A stretch of 64,000 nucleotides of DNA from Sorangiineae bacterium MSr11954 (GTDB lineage Bacteria; Myxococcota_A; Polyangia; Polyangiales; Polyangiaceae), in NCBI GenBank assembly GCA_037157815.1, contig CP089984.1, positions 2,834,997-2,898,996 on the forward strand. The letters run 5' to 3'. The notes under the pieces were generated by a model, which saw nothing but the letters and a program-made list of their open reading frames with translations, had not been told where the DNA came from and made no database searches. Positions 32,370 to 40,851 of the stretch are shown here, in pieces. The position numbers were made by a program, and so were the translations under genes. Each line of letters opens with the position of its first letter. The stretch's first letter is position 1.

Positions 32370-33404
32370 ATGTCCAAGCTGTCGACAAATCGGCCGACGA
32401 TGAATGATGTGGCGGCCGCCGCAGGCGTCGCGCTGAAAACGGTTTCCCGCGTGGTCAACGATGAGCCGGGGGTGAACCCGGCCACCGCCGAGAAGGTCCG
32501 CGGCGCGATTGAGGCGCTTGGTTTTCGCCGGAACGATGGCGCGCGCACCCTGCGTCGAGGTCACACATCGAGCATTGGCGTCATCGTTCGTGACCTCGCC
32601 GATCCGTTCTATTCGACCCTGACGCGCGCCGTCGAAGAGGTGGCGCTGACGCATGGCTTTCTGGTCTTCACCGGATCGTGCGATGAGAGCGCCTCGCGTC
32701 AGCGCGAGTTGGCGCTCGCCTTCTGCGCCCGCCGCGTCGATGGAATCATCATCGTCCCCGTGGGCGACGATCAGCGGTACCTCGAGCCCGAGATCCATGC
32801 GGGCGTCGCCGCCGTGTTCGTCGATCGCCCGGCCACCAACATCGACGCCGACTCCGTGCTGGTCGACAACGTGGGGGGCGTGCGCAAAGGGATCGAGCAC
32901 CTGCTCGCCCGCGGCCATCGCCGCATCGGCTACATCGGCGATGCGCCCGAGATTTTTACGGCGGGCGAGCGCGTGCGCGGCTACCGCGAGACCCTGACGG
33001 CCGCGGGCCACCTCATCGATCCATCGCTCATCGCCATGGCCTCGCCGAGCCGGCAGGGCATTCGCGCGGCGCTCGAGCGGATGCTCCTCTCGAGCCCGTC
33101 CCCGGCGACCGCCCTGTTCACCGGCAACAGCCGGATCACCGTGACCGTGCTGCGCGAGCTCGCCGAGCTCGAGGCCAGCGGCCAGGGGCTCGAGCGCCGC
33201 CCCGCGCTCGTCAGCTTCGACGATTTCGACCTCGCCGATCTCCTCACCCCCGGCGTGACCGTCATCGCGCAGGACCCCGCGCGCATCGGGCGGACGGCCG
33301 CCGAGCTGCTCTTTCGCCGGATGGAGGGCGGCAACCTCTCGCCCGTGCGCCGCGAGCTCCCGACCCGCCTGATCCCGCGGGGCTCCGGCGAGGCTCTGCC
33401 TTGA
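32370..33404 (+). CDS. LacI-family transcriptional regulator
   Basis: 344 residues. The N-terminal helix-turn-helix and hinge are clear ('TMNDVAAAAGVALKTVSRVV', about residues 10-29, then 'NPATAEKVRGAIEALGFRRN'), followed by a periplasmic-binding-protein-like sensor domain ('SIGVIVRDLADPFYSTLTRA', 'RRVDGIIIVPVGDDQRYLEP', 'RPALVSFDDFDLADLLTPGV'). Sugar ligand unknown; no sugar-use genes are next to it. A central-CG palindrome upstream is probably its own operator. Confidence 0.9.
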   Translation: MSKLSTNRPTMNDVAAAAGVALKTVSRVVNDEPGVNPATAEKVRGAIEALGFRRNDGARTLRRGHTSSIGVIVRDLADPFYSTLTRAVEEVALTHGFLVFTGSCDESASRQRELALAFCARRVDGIIIVPVGDDQRYLEPEIHAGVAAVFVDRPATNIDADSVLVDNVGGVRKGIEHLLARGHRRIGYIGDAPEIFTAGERVRGYRETLTAAGHLIDPSLIAMASPSRQGIRAALERMLLSSPSPATALFTGNSRITVTVLRELAELEASGQGLERRPALVSFDDFDLADLLTPGVTVIAQDPARIGRTAAELLFRRMEGGNLSPVRRELPTRLIPRGSGEALP

Positions 33405-33469
33405 AGCCGGATTTCGCGCGCATTTCGGCGTAGACTACGCCTCGTTCCGCCAAAGAGGCGCGCTCGAGC

Positions 33470-34366
33470 ATGATGGTCACCCGCGATCCGAGTCCGCAAC
33501 TTCGCCCCTTCGTCAAAGCGATGTGGGCGACCGACGGCCGTCCCCCCGGGGGAGGACCCGAATCCGAACCCCGGCCCAGCCCCGTCCCGCGCCGCGAGCG
33601 CGTCTTGCCCAGCGGCACGATGCACGTGGTCTTTCGCCTCTCGGACGATCCGCTCCGCCTCTTCGAGGACGAGAACGATCCCGTCGGCCATGTGGTGGGG
33701 CACTGCATCGTCGGCGGAGCGCGCTCCGCGTATTACGTGCGCGACATCTCGAGGCCCGCGCGCAGCATCGGCGTGCAGTTCCATCCGGGCGTGGCCGAGC
33801 GATTGCTGGGCGTGCCTGCGGGCGAGCTCATGGAGCACCACACGCCGCTGGAGGACGTGTGGGGCCGCGCCGCCCCCGAGATCCGCGAACGCCTCGAGCT
33901 GGCGGGCTCGCCGGAGCGGAGCCTCGCGCTTCTCGACACCATCCTCTCCGAGCGCCTCGGGGTCGTCCGCGCACGCGGGCCGCATCCCCTGGTGACGAGG
34001 GCGCTCGCGCTCTTCGAGGCCACCACCGACGTGCGCCGCGTGGTCGACGCCAGTGGCTACAGCCATCGCCAATTCATCGCCCGTTTCCGCGACGCCATCG
34101 GCCTGACCCCCAAAATCTACTGCCGCATCCTGCGCTTCCAGCGCGCGCTCGGCAGCGTCCTCCAAGGCGGGTCAGCCTCGCGGGGGTCGTGGGCCTCGTG
34201 GGCCGACTTGGCGATGGCCGCCGGCTACGCCGACCAAGCACACTTCAACCGGGAGTTCCGCGCGTTCTCCGGCATCACCCCAGGCCGCTACCGCGATCTC
34301 GCCCCGCCGTGGTCGCATCACGTCCCGATCCCCTCGGCCGCCGAGCCCTCGCCGATCCGGCGGTAG
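33470..34366 (+). CDS. AraC-family regulator with N-terminal sensor domain
   Basis: 298 residues. The first 180 form a cupin-like sensor of the type often annotated DUF6597 ('PQLRPFVKAMWATDG', 'ERVLPSGTMHVVFRLSD', 'SIGVQFHPGVAERLLG'), and the C-terminal 110 residues the AraC DNA-binding domain ('VVDASGYSHRQFIARFRDAI', 'GLTPKIYCRILRFQRAL', 'DLAMAAGYADQAHFNREFRA'). It lies 75 bases upstream of a VOC gene in the same direction, the second AraC/VOC pair in this window, and probably controls it. ATG 33470 or 33473. Confidence 0.88.
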   Translation: MMVTRDPSPQLRPFVKAMWATDGRPPGGGPESEPRPSPVPRRERVLPSGTMHVVFRLSDDPLRLFEDENDPVGHVVGHCIVGGARSAYYVRDISRPARSIGVQFHPGVAERLLGVPAGELMEHHTPLEDVWGRAAPEIRERLELAGSPERSLALLDTILSERLGVVRARGPHPLVTRALALFEATTDVRRVVDASGYSHRQFIARFRDAIGLTPKIYCRILRFQRALGSVLQGGSASRGSWASWADLAMAAGYADQAHFNREFRAFSGITPGRYRDLAPPWSHHVPIPSAAEPSPIRR

Positions 34367-34441
34367 GTCAAATCCGTTCAATACGGCGCCGGCCCGAGGG
34401 CCCAGAATGACGGCATCGTTTCCCTTTGCAGGAGAAGTCCC

Positions 34442-34885
34442 ATGTCCGTCCACGAGCTGTTCGCTTACCTCCGCGTCCGCAACGCCGCCAAGGCCATTGC
34501 CTTCTACGAAGCTGCTTTCGGCGGCAAAGAGCTATTCCGCCTCACCGAGCCGAGCGGCCGCGTAGGTCACGCCGAAATCGACTTCAACGGCCACGTGCTC
34601 ATGGTCTCCGACGAGTTCCCCGAGTTCGCCTGCATGGGCCCCGAAACGATCGGCGCCACCACCGTGACCCTCCACCTCCACGTCGACAACGCCGACCAAG
34701 TCATCGAACGCGCCATCTCCGCCGGCGCAACCCTCGTCCGTCCCCCCACCGACGCCTTCTACGGCGAACGCTCGGGCGTCGTCCGCGATCCCTTCGGCCA
34801 CGAGTGGAACATCGGCCACTCCATCGAAAAGGTCACCCCCGACGAAATGCAACGCCGCTACACCGCCATGCTGACCAAATCCTGA
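34442..34885 (+). CDS. VOC family protein, PhnB-like
   Basis: 147 residues with the PhnB-type glyoxalase fold: 'FAYLRVRNAAKAIAFYEAAF', 'GRVGHAEIDFNGHVLMVSDE', 'VTLHLHVDNADQVIERAISA' and 'FYGERSGVVRDPFGHEWNIG'. The last phrase is typical of PhnB and related DNA-binding-3-methyladenine-like annotated proteins whose activity is unknown. ATG 34442 follows AGGAG. Probably controlled by the AraC regulator just upstream. Confidence 0.88.
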   Translation: MSVHELFAYLRVRNAAKAIAFYEAAFGGKELFRLTEPSGRVGHAEIDFNGHVLMVSDEFPEFACMGPETIGATTVTLHLHVDNADQVIERAISAGATLVRPPTDAFYGERSGVVRDPFGHEWNIGHSIEKVTPDEMQRRYTAMLTKS

Positions 34886-34931
34886 GCCCGGGCACCTCTC
34901 GGGCCGGTCGCCGATTTTGCGCATCCGGCGA

Positions 34932-34961
34932 GCTCCCCTCTTCGAGGCAGCAGAGGGGAGC
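34932..34961. terminator. Hairpin terminator between convergent genes
   Basis: GCTCCCCTCT (34932-34941) pairs perfectly with AGAGGGGAGC (34952-34961) around a 10-base loop, 47 bases after the VOC stop and before the convergent oxidoreductase gene. It is followed by CTCCGATTT, a short T-run on the plus strand. Confidence 0.6.
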
Positions 34962-35043
34962 CTCCGATTTGGGAGGGGACGGCGCGCGCAGGTGGCGCGC
35001 CCGCCGAGCACCACGGGGTCGGGCGCCTGAAATGAAGGAGCTT

Positions 35044-36081
35044 TTACTTCGAATCGATTGGCGAATCGCCGTCGACGAGCACCACCGCGCCCTTGCGGCC
35101 GGGTGTCTCGGCGCGGCGGACGGCGTCGCGGAACGCAGCAAACGGAAAGGCCGTATCGAGGGCGGGGACGATATCGCCTTGGGCGATGTGGCGCAGGATG
35201 TCATCGACCAATGCACGGTGCCGCGCGGGCCCCGCCAGTTCGGTCCACCGGCGTAGCCAGAAGCCGCGAATCGCGATCTCTTTGAAGAGCACCGCGCCCA
35301 CGGGGAGCGGCAGCGGGCCGCGTTCGAGGGCGCCAAAGAGAACGATCTGGCCGCCCACGCCCATGGCCTCGACGAGCTTGGCCCCCGTGGCCCCGGCCAC
35401 GGCGTCGATGGCGTAGCGAAGACCGCCCTCGCCCGCGAGCTCACGCACCCGCGCCACGAAATCGTCGTCCTCCGTGCAGAGCACCGGACCGCCGTTCAAC
35501 GCTTCGAGCTCCTCCACTTGCTCCCGGCGCCGGACCGCGTTGATGAGCCGGAAATTGCGCAGGCGCGCGAATTCCATCATGGCGCGTCCCAGCTGGGAGC
35601 CGGCCGCCGTTTGCAGAACGAGCCCGCCCGGCGGGACCGCGAGGAGCTCCTGCACCATGATCCAGACGCTCAAGTAGTTGACCCATACGGAGCCCGCGTT
35701 GGCCTCGGGGAGGTTGTCTGGCATCTTGACGACGGCCGCCGCCGGCACGCGCACCTGCTCGCGCCACGTTCCCTCGCCACGGGTAGCGCCGAGGAGCAAA
35801 ATCACCCGATCGCCCGGCCGCAAATCGGACACCTCCGCCCCGACCTCCACGATCCGCCCCGCCGCGTCGGTCCCCGGGATGCGCGGCAAGGTGGGCTGCA
35901 CCAGCCCATAGCGGCCGCGGATGTTCATCAAATCCGAAGGATGGATCGCGCACGACGTGAGGTGCACGCGGACCTCCCGCGCGCCGAGCGGCCCCGCCGG
36001 CGTTTCGTCCTCCTCGAGCCGGAGCACGTCGGCAGGCTCGCCGAATTCATGGAAGCGGATGATCCGATTCGTCGTCGTCAT
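35044..36081 (-). CDS. Zinc-free MDR oxidoreductase (quinone/enoyl reductase-like)
   Basis: 345 residues of the medium-chain dehydrogenase/reductase superfamily: GroES-like N-terminal domain ('CAIHPSDLMNIRGRYG', 'PRIPGTDAAGRIVEVG', 'GDRVILL') and a Rossmann domain in which the nucleotide loop reads 'LQTAAGSQLGRAMMEFARLR'. The zinc-binding Cys cluster of alcohol dehydrogenases is absent, pointing to a quinone reductase or 2-enoyl thioester reductase activity using NADPH. ATG 36081 follows GAGGAG; the 35-base tandem array abuts this site upstream. The gene upstream on the same strand is an alpha/beta hydrolase. Confidence 0.88.
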   Translation of the reverse strand: MTTTNRIIRFHEFGEPADVLRLEEDETPAGPLGAREVRVHLTSCAIHPSDLMNIRGRYGLVQPTLPRIPGTDAAGRIVEVGAEVSDLRPGDRVILLLGATRGEGTWREQVRVPAAAVVKMPDNLPEANAGSVWVNYLSVWIMVQELLAVPPGGLVLQTAAGSQLGRAMMEFARLRNFRLINAVRRREQVEELEALNGGPVLCTEDDDFVARVRELAGEGGLRYAIDAVAGATGAKLVEAMGVGGQIVLFGALERGPLPLPVGAVLFKEIAIRGFWLRRWTELAGPARHRALVDDILRHIAQGDIVPALDTAFPFAAFRDAVRRAETPGRKGAVVLVDGDSPIDSK

Positions 36082-36095
36082 CAATGCGTCTCCTC

Positions 36096-36405
36096 GGCCC
36101 AATCGGGCCGCGCTGGTCGTTCGTTGGATCGGCTCAATCAAGCCGCGCTCGTATCTCGTTGGATCGGCCCAATCAGGCCGCGCTGGGTCGTTCGTTGGAT
36201 CGGCTCAATCAAGCCGCGCTGGTCGTTCGTTGGATCGGCTCAATCAAGCCGCGCTGGTCGTTCGTTGGATCGGCTCAATCAAGCCGCGCTGGTCGTTCGT
36301 TGGATCGGCCCAATCGGGCCGTGCCTCATTCGCCCGGCCAATCAAGCCGCGCGCATAGCTCGTTCAACGAGCCCAATCAGGCCGCGCCCGCCGCTCGTTC
36401 GATAT
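36096..36405. repeat. 35-base tandem array, nine units
   Basis: Nine copies of a roughly 35-base unit (GGCYCAATCRRGCCGCGCT followed by GGTCGTTCGTTGGATC) lie between the alpha/beta hydrolase and the oxidoreductase gene. Three central copies are identical. Each unit opens with a small stem GGCY...RGCC; where Y is T the partner is A, and in the GGCC units the partner is G, so pairing is kept. The last two units are degenerate and run into the hydrolase 3' end, including its stop codon at 36377-36379. Confidence 0.92.
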
Positions 36406-37225
36406 GCTGCACGATGAGATCGTTCACGGCGCCCGCATGGGTGATCGGCGCCATATGCCCCGCCCCCGCGATGGTATGCGCCGTGGCGTCGGGCAGCGAT
36501 TCGGACAAAAGGTGCACCACCCGGCGCGCGGCGATCGGCGAGCTCTCGCCGGTGAGGAGCAGCGCGGGGGCCTTCACCCCGCCGTAGGCCGCGCACGGCG
36601 TGCGATCGCGCAGGAGCGTCGTTACCTCGTAGAACACCTTTTTGCCCACACGCAAGAACGCGTCGCGCGTGGTCGCGGGCAGCGCGCGCCAGCTTCCGGG
36701 ACCGTTCCAATAGTCGACGAACTGTTCCATCCACGCATCGCCGCCGCCAAGGGCGGGATCGTTGAACGCATCTTCTCCATCGACCGTGCCGAGATTGGCG
36801 AGACCTTCCGGGTCCTCCGCGTCGTGAAGAACGCCCATGGCCACCGGATCGAACAGGGTGAGCGAGCGGATGATATCCGGATTTTTGCGGGCCAAGGTCG
36901 CGGCGATGAAGCCGCCGTACGAGTGCCCGACGAGGTGGATGGGCCGAGCGAGATCGCGCACGATGGCCTCGACGGCCGCCACGTCCATGTCGAAGTGGAA
37001 GGGCTCGCCCTGGGGCCACGGAGGATTGTCCCCCGACCCGATGAAATCCGGAGCAAGAACTCGGTAGCCGGCCGCCAGACGATCCATCAACCTCCGCCAC
37101 TGACGCGAGGACATTCCCCCGCTGTGCAAAAGAACGACGGGCTCCCCGGAGCCCGCGGAGGCAATGGACGAAATCGAAGACGGGGAGGACGAGACAGACC
37201 GGATGGACGCAACAGAAGACGACAT
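36377..37225 (-). CDS. Alpha/beta hydrolase
   Basis: 282 residues. After a Ser-rich lead of about 25 residues the fold begins 'EPVVLLHSGGMSSRQW'; nucleophile Ser102 sits in 'GHSYGG' and the catalytic His in 'GAGHMAP' near residue 265. An acidic residue in 'LLLTGESSP' region completes the usual triad. Substrate unknown (esterase, lactonase or hydrolase of a small ester). The C-terminal codons fall within the first units of a tandem array, which probably replaced the original tail. Upstream 37226-37343 shows nothing else. Confidence 0.85.
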   Translation of the reverse strand: MSSSVASIRSVSSSPSSISSIASAGSGEPVVLLHSGGMSSRQWRRLMDRLAAGYRVLAPDFIGSGDNPPWPQGEPFHFDMDVAAVEAIVRDLARPIHLVGHSYGGFIAATLARKNPDIIRSLTLFDPVAMGVLHDAEDPEGLANLGTVDGEDAFNDPALGGGDAWMEQFVDYWNGPGSWRALPATTRDAFLRVGKKVFYEVTTLLRDRTPCAAYGGVKAPALLLTGESSPIAARRVVHLLSESLPDATAHTIAGAGHMAPITHAGAVNDLIVQHIERAAGAA

Positions 37226-37343
37226 GGACGAACTCGTTTTCGCGAAGACGATGTGACCCCCGCCTCGACCTTGTTTGTATGACGACCGTTCATGAAGTCA
37301 AGACGATCCAAGGAAAAATAAGCCCCCGGCCGCACCCGGGGAC

Positions 37344-39212
37344 TCAAAATCGCGCTTGCAGACTCATCCCGGCGCCCAACCGGTTCGGACTTTGGAACAC
37401 GCGCAAGGAGGCGGTGCCCTCGGTCGGATCGCGCACGACCAGGGTGCCGTTGTTGTCCCGGACCCACTGCCCCCACACGAGCGCGCTGAGGATGGTCGAC
37501 AGATCCCACCGCACGCTCACCCGGGCCTGGAAGATGGCGGTGCGCTCTTTGTTGTAGGGCAGGATCGACTCGTCGCCCTGCTGGCGAACGACGGTGGTGC
37601 GCGACGCTTGAATGCCTCCCTCCGTGAACTCGCTGCGGAAGGTGGCGGGGAGCTGCACGCCGGCCCCGAGCCCCGGGGTCAAATGGAGCGGCTCGATGTA
37701 GTAGTCGGCCGCTACGGCCCCGAACAGCTCGGGATCGGTCTTGGCGTTCTCGGGGAGCGTCTGGAAGGGGATGAACCCCGGCACATTGCGCTGAACGAAG
37801 TTCAAATTGCGGAAGATGCCCGAGACGCTCACCCGCAAGTAGTCGGCCTTGAGCACCGCCTGCAGCGCGCTCGCATACGCCAATTGGTCCTTCACCGCGC
37901 CCGGCTCGTCGAAGTCCTTCAAGTGCTGCCCCAGCGCATCGAGCTCGGCGCTCACGCTCCACGCCATCTCACCCCGCCGGTAGCTCTCGGGCGCGAACAG
38001 GATCTGCGGCGCCGCCGGATCGTTGCGATAGAGCCGAAAGTCGACCGACTGCGGCACCGGCATTTTATCGTGGACCACCACCCGCACCGCGCCGCCGTAC
38101 GTGTAAATGGCCTTTCCGCGGACGTCGTCGAGATCGAACTTCCCTTGCTGGAAGATGCCGCCGCCCAGGTCGAAGCGCACGTGCTCGTGCGGATCGACCC
38201 CGATGCCGCCGAGGAATCCAAAGTTCGTTTCGCCCACCCGCACCGTCTCGACGTCGTTCTCACCGCCCGGGTTCAGCACCTTTTGCGGCTGCACGATGGT
38301 GGCCGTCTTGAACCCTGCGAACGCATAGAATTTGTCGCGATCGTATTGAATCTTCAGACCCGGCGACGAACCTTGAATGCGCGGAAAGATCGATTGATTG
38401 ATGCTTGGATTGGTGCCACCCCAGCTGATGTCGTAGAGGTATCCCAAGCGAAAACGATCGGTGTCGAGCGGAAAGAAGACGGCCGAGATCCCCTCTCGCT
38501 CGTTCGTGCGCCCCGTTTGGTAAAAGACACGCAAATACGAGCCCGAGTCGTACAACGCGCCGTTCAAGCTCCCCGTGTTCGACGAGAGCGAGGCCAGATC
38601 GAACCGGAGCACCAACGACGCCTCGGTGGTGAGCCGGGGGAGGAAGCCCGGCATTTTCTTGTACATCACCACGTGCGTAAGGTTCTCGCGGCCTGAAAAG
38701 CGCGAGTTCAAATTGTCGAAGAAGAGCCGGTATTGCGGGCGATCGCCGATCGAGAAGGTCGGCGATAGCGGGATGAGCTCTCCGGTCTTATGGAGAAAGT
38801 CGTCATCGCCAAATGTCCATGTGAGGCGCGTGTCCATGAAGCTGCTGTCACGGGTCCCCGGCGGCGGCAAACCCACCCCGCGCGCGCCCGCCGTTCCCAA
38901 CATCGGATCGGCCGGTGGGGTCGGGGACGTCGGAGGCGTCGTCGGGGACGTTGGAAGGGTAGGCCCTGCCGCGGGCGATGGCGCCGCGGTCGATGGCGCA
39001 ACGGGAGGCGCCGCGGTCGATGGCGCAACGGGAGGCGCCGCGGTCGATGGCGCCACGGGAGGCGCCGTGGTCGCGGGGGGCCCGCCCGGGCTCGGGGTCG
39101 CGGGCGGTGAAGGCGGCGGCTCCGGTGCGGCGGGCGGTGTTTGGGCCGATGCGACGGCGGGAAAGGCGAGGATCGCGAGGGAGGCGGCGAGGAGGGAGAA
39201 GAAAGCGCGCAT
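37344..39212 (-). CDS. Proline-rich outer-membrane beta-barrel protein
   Basis: 622 residues. A Sec signal ends near 'AVASAQT' (about residue 24). Residues 25-105 are Pro/Ala/Thr-rich with three tandem TAAPPVAPS repeats, probably crossing the periplasm or peptidoglycan. The remainder alternates short amphipathic strands and ends in 'LQARF', a terminal Phe typical of proteins inserted by the BAM complex. No family name recognised. It starts 10 bases after the stop of the lipoprotein gene upstream and is the third gene of an operon with a UshA-like phosphatase. May be a channel for the phosphatase product; inferred. Confidence 0.75.
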   Translation of the reverse strand: MRAFFSLLAASLAILAFPAVASAQTPPAAPEPPPSPPATPSPGGPPATTAPPVAPSTAAPPVAPSTAAPPVAPSTAAPSPAAGPTLPTSPTTPPTSPTPPADPMLGTAGARGVGLPPPGTRDSSFMDTRLTWTFGDDDFLHKTGELIPLSPTFSIGDRPQYRLFFDNLNSRFSGRENLTHVVMYKKMPGFLPRLTTEASLVLRFDLASLSSNTGSLNGALYDSGSYLRVFYQTGRTNEREGISAVFFPLDTDRFRLGYLYDISWGGTNPSINQSIFPRIQGSSPGLKIQYDRDKFYAFAGFKTATIVQPQKVLNPGGENDVETVRVGETNFGFLGGIGVDPHEHVRFDLGGGIFQQGKFDLDDVRGKAIYTYGGAVRVVVHDKMPVPQSVDFRLYRNDPAAPQILFAPESYRRGEMAWSVSAELDALGQHLKDFDEPGAVKDQLAYASALQAVLKADYLRVSVSGIFRNLNFVQRNVPGFIPFQTLPENAKTDPELFGAVAADYYIEPLHLTPGLGAGVQLPATFRSEFTEGGIQASRTTVVRQQGDESILPYNKERTAIFQARVSVRWDLSTILSALVWGQWVRDNNGTLVVRDPTEGTASLRVFQSPNRLGAGMSLQARF

Positions 39213-39222
39213 CGACGTGGTC

Positions 39223-40851
39223 TCAATTGCCGGGGTTGTCGGAGGAGGTCCGCTTCACACACGCTCGATCGGAGGCGAGCGCGGGCTGCGCGAGATCGAC
39301 GACGATGTCGTCGGCGCAGCGCGCTTCGACGGTGAACTGGCTTCCGCCCGAGAAATAGCGGAGGGTCCCGGTGAACGACTTCAGCGGCTTTCCACGCAGC
39401 GCGGCCGCGCGAAAGGTCGCCACCGACGAGCCGTTCGCCTGCATCTGCGCGTCGCGCGCCGCGCCCGAGGGCACGCGCGGATCGCTGTCGTGGAGCACCA
39501 GCCGAAAATCCCCGCGCGCCGCGTACGCCGACCACTCCGAGCACTGCACATCGCGCGCGCACGCCGCCGAGCACGACTTCTCCGGATCGGTGTCGAAGTC
39601 GATCCGGCCGTCGCCGTTCAAGTCGCAGTTGCTCGCGTCGTCCTTTGGCGCGAAGGCAGGCGCCTCGGGAAACCCGGGACCAAAGTGCGCGGCCACCGCC
39701 AAGGTGTGCGGGTGCACCCGCGGCTCGGGCGCGTCGGCCGGCTGCGGCACATCGCCCGTCCACGCGCGCACCAAGGACGCCACGGCGCGGAGCTTCGTCG
39801 GCGTATCCAGCGCTCGCGCCACGTCGAAGACGAACGGCTCCGGGACCATGCAGGGCCGCGCGCCGGGCACACCGGGCAGCCATCGCTCGACGCTCCACGT
39901 GGGGAACCCCAGCTCCGTAAAGCCGAAAAAGTCCGACGCCGTCCCCGCGAGCGACGTAAGCCGATCGCACACGCCCAGGTTCGAGGGCGCGCTGAAGTTG
40001 TATGCGAACACGCTCGCGAACCCGCGTGGATCGTCCAGATCCGTCACATAGAAGCCATCCGGCGCGATGCGCGTCACCACCACGCTGAACGCGAAGGTGT
40101 TTCGCTCCGGGCGGTAGCCGGTGTCGAGCTGCACCTGCTCGTGCGGAAACGAGGTCGCCGTCCCGCCTTGGGACACGCCCCGCACATCGGCCACCCGAGG
40201 GAGCGCAAAGTAGAAGATGGGGCTCACCCCGGTGGCGTAGGTGCCTACGTCCTCCGAGTCGTCGTTGGCGAAGGCGCAGCCGGGATCGGCCGGAAAATCC
40301 ACGGCGCCATCGCCATCGTCGTCTTTGCCGTTCGAGCATTGGGGCGGCGGATCGACATGGGGCTCCACCGGAAAATAGCCCATGTCCTCCGCCCAGATCC
40401 GCGCGTTGCCATAGGCGCCCACCATGCCGACGGTCACATCGTCCGCCACCCCTCGGGCGAGCCTCACATTGCGCCCGACCACGCGCGGCCCGCTCACCGT
40501 CTGCACCGTTCCCGGCTTGACGGAGAGCCGCACATACCCCGAAAACTCCGTATCGACGCCCCCATCCGCGCGCTGCGCCGCGATGCGCAGGGTGGCCTCC
40601 GCCGGCGTCTGAAAGGTGAGGGGGATGCGCGCGTCCGCCGTCCCCCGCTCCCCCGAGCGCACCTCGACCACCAGCCGCCTCCCCGCGCCCAGCTGCGGAA
40701 ACGCGTCGTGGCACCCCATGCCGAGCGCGCCCGTCCCCACCAAGGTCGCGAGCGCGCAGCCGGCGCCCATCGCGCGCGCCGCGAGGTTCGTACGCACGGC
40801 ACGCATCCCCGGGCGCCGCGCGCGCATCGGCCTCGACCGCCGCGCGCTCAT
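39223..40851 (-). CDS. Lipoprotein with Asp-rich calcium-binding-like motif
   Basis: 542 residues. A basic, Arg-rich lead precedes a hydrophobic segment ending in LGMGC, a lipobox; the start may be later than 40851 (in-frame ATG 45 bases on). The mature protein has a beta-rich N-terminal domain, then 'CSNGKDDDGDGAVDFPADPG', an Asp-rich loop like those of thrombospondin type 3 repeats found in myxobacterial surface proteins, and a second 'CDLNGDGRIDF' loop with Cys-rich surroundings. No enzyme motif. Its ATG overlaps the stop of the UshA-like gene (ATGA), so translation is coupled. Confidence 0.75.
   Translation of the reverse strand: MSARRSRPMRARRPGMRAVRTNLAARAMGAGCALATLVGTGALGMGCHDAFPQLGAGRRLVVEVRSGERGTADARIPLTFQTPAEATLRIAAQRADGGVDTEFSGYVRLSVKPGTVQTVSGPRVVGRNVRLARGVADDVTVGMVGAYGNARIWAEDMGYFPVEPHVDPPPQCSNGKDDDGDGAVDFPADPGCAFANDDSEDVGTYATGVSPIFYFALPRVADVRGVSQGGTATSFPHEQVQLDTGYRPERNTFAFSVVVTRIAPDGFYVTDLDDPRGFASVFAYNFSAPSNLGVCDRLTSLAGTASDFFGFTELGFPTWSVERWLPGVPGARPCMVPEPFVFDVARALDTPTKLRAVASLVRAWTGDVPQPADAPEPRVHPHTLAVAAHFGPGFPEAPAFAPKDDASNCDLNGDGRIDFDTDPEKSCSAACARDVQCSEWSAYAARGDFRLVLHDSDPRVPSGAARDAQMQANGSSVATFRAAALRGKPLKSFTGTLRYFSGGSQFTVEARCADDIVVDLAQPALASDRACVKRTSSDNPGN

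Noticed and set aside
36377-36405. Frameshifted or truncated hydrolase because its end lies in repeats
   Set aside because: The catalytic triad and family length are complete; only the last few residues come from repeat sequence.
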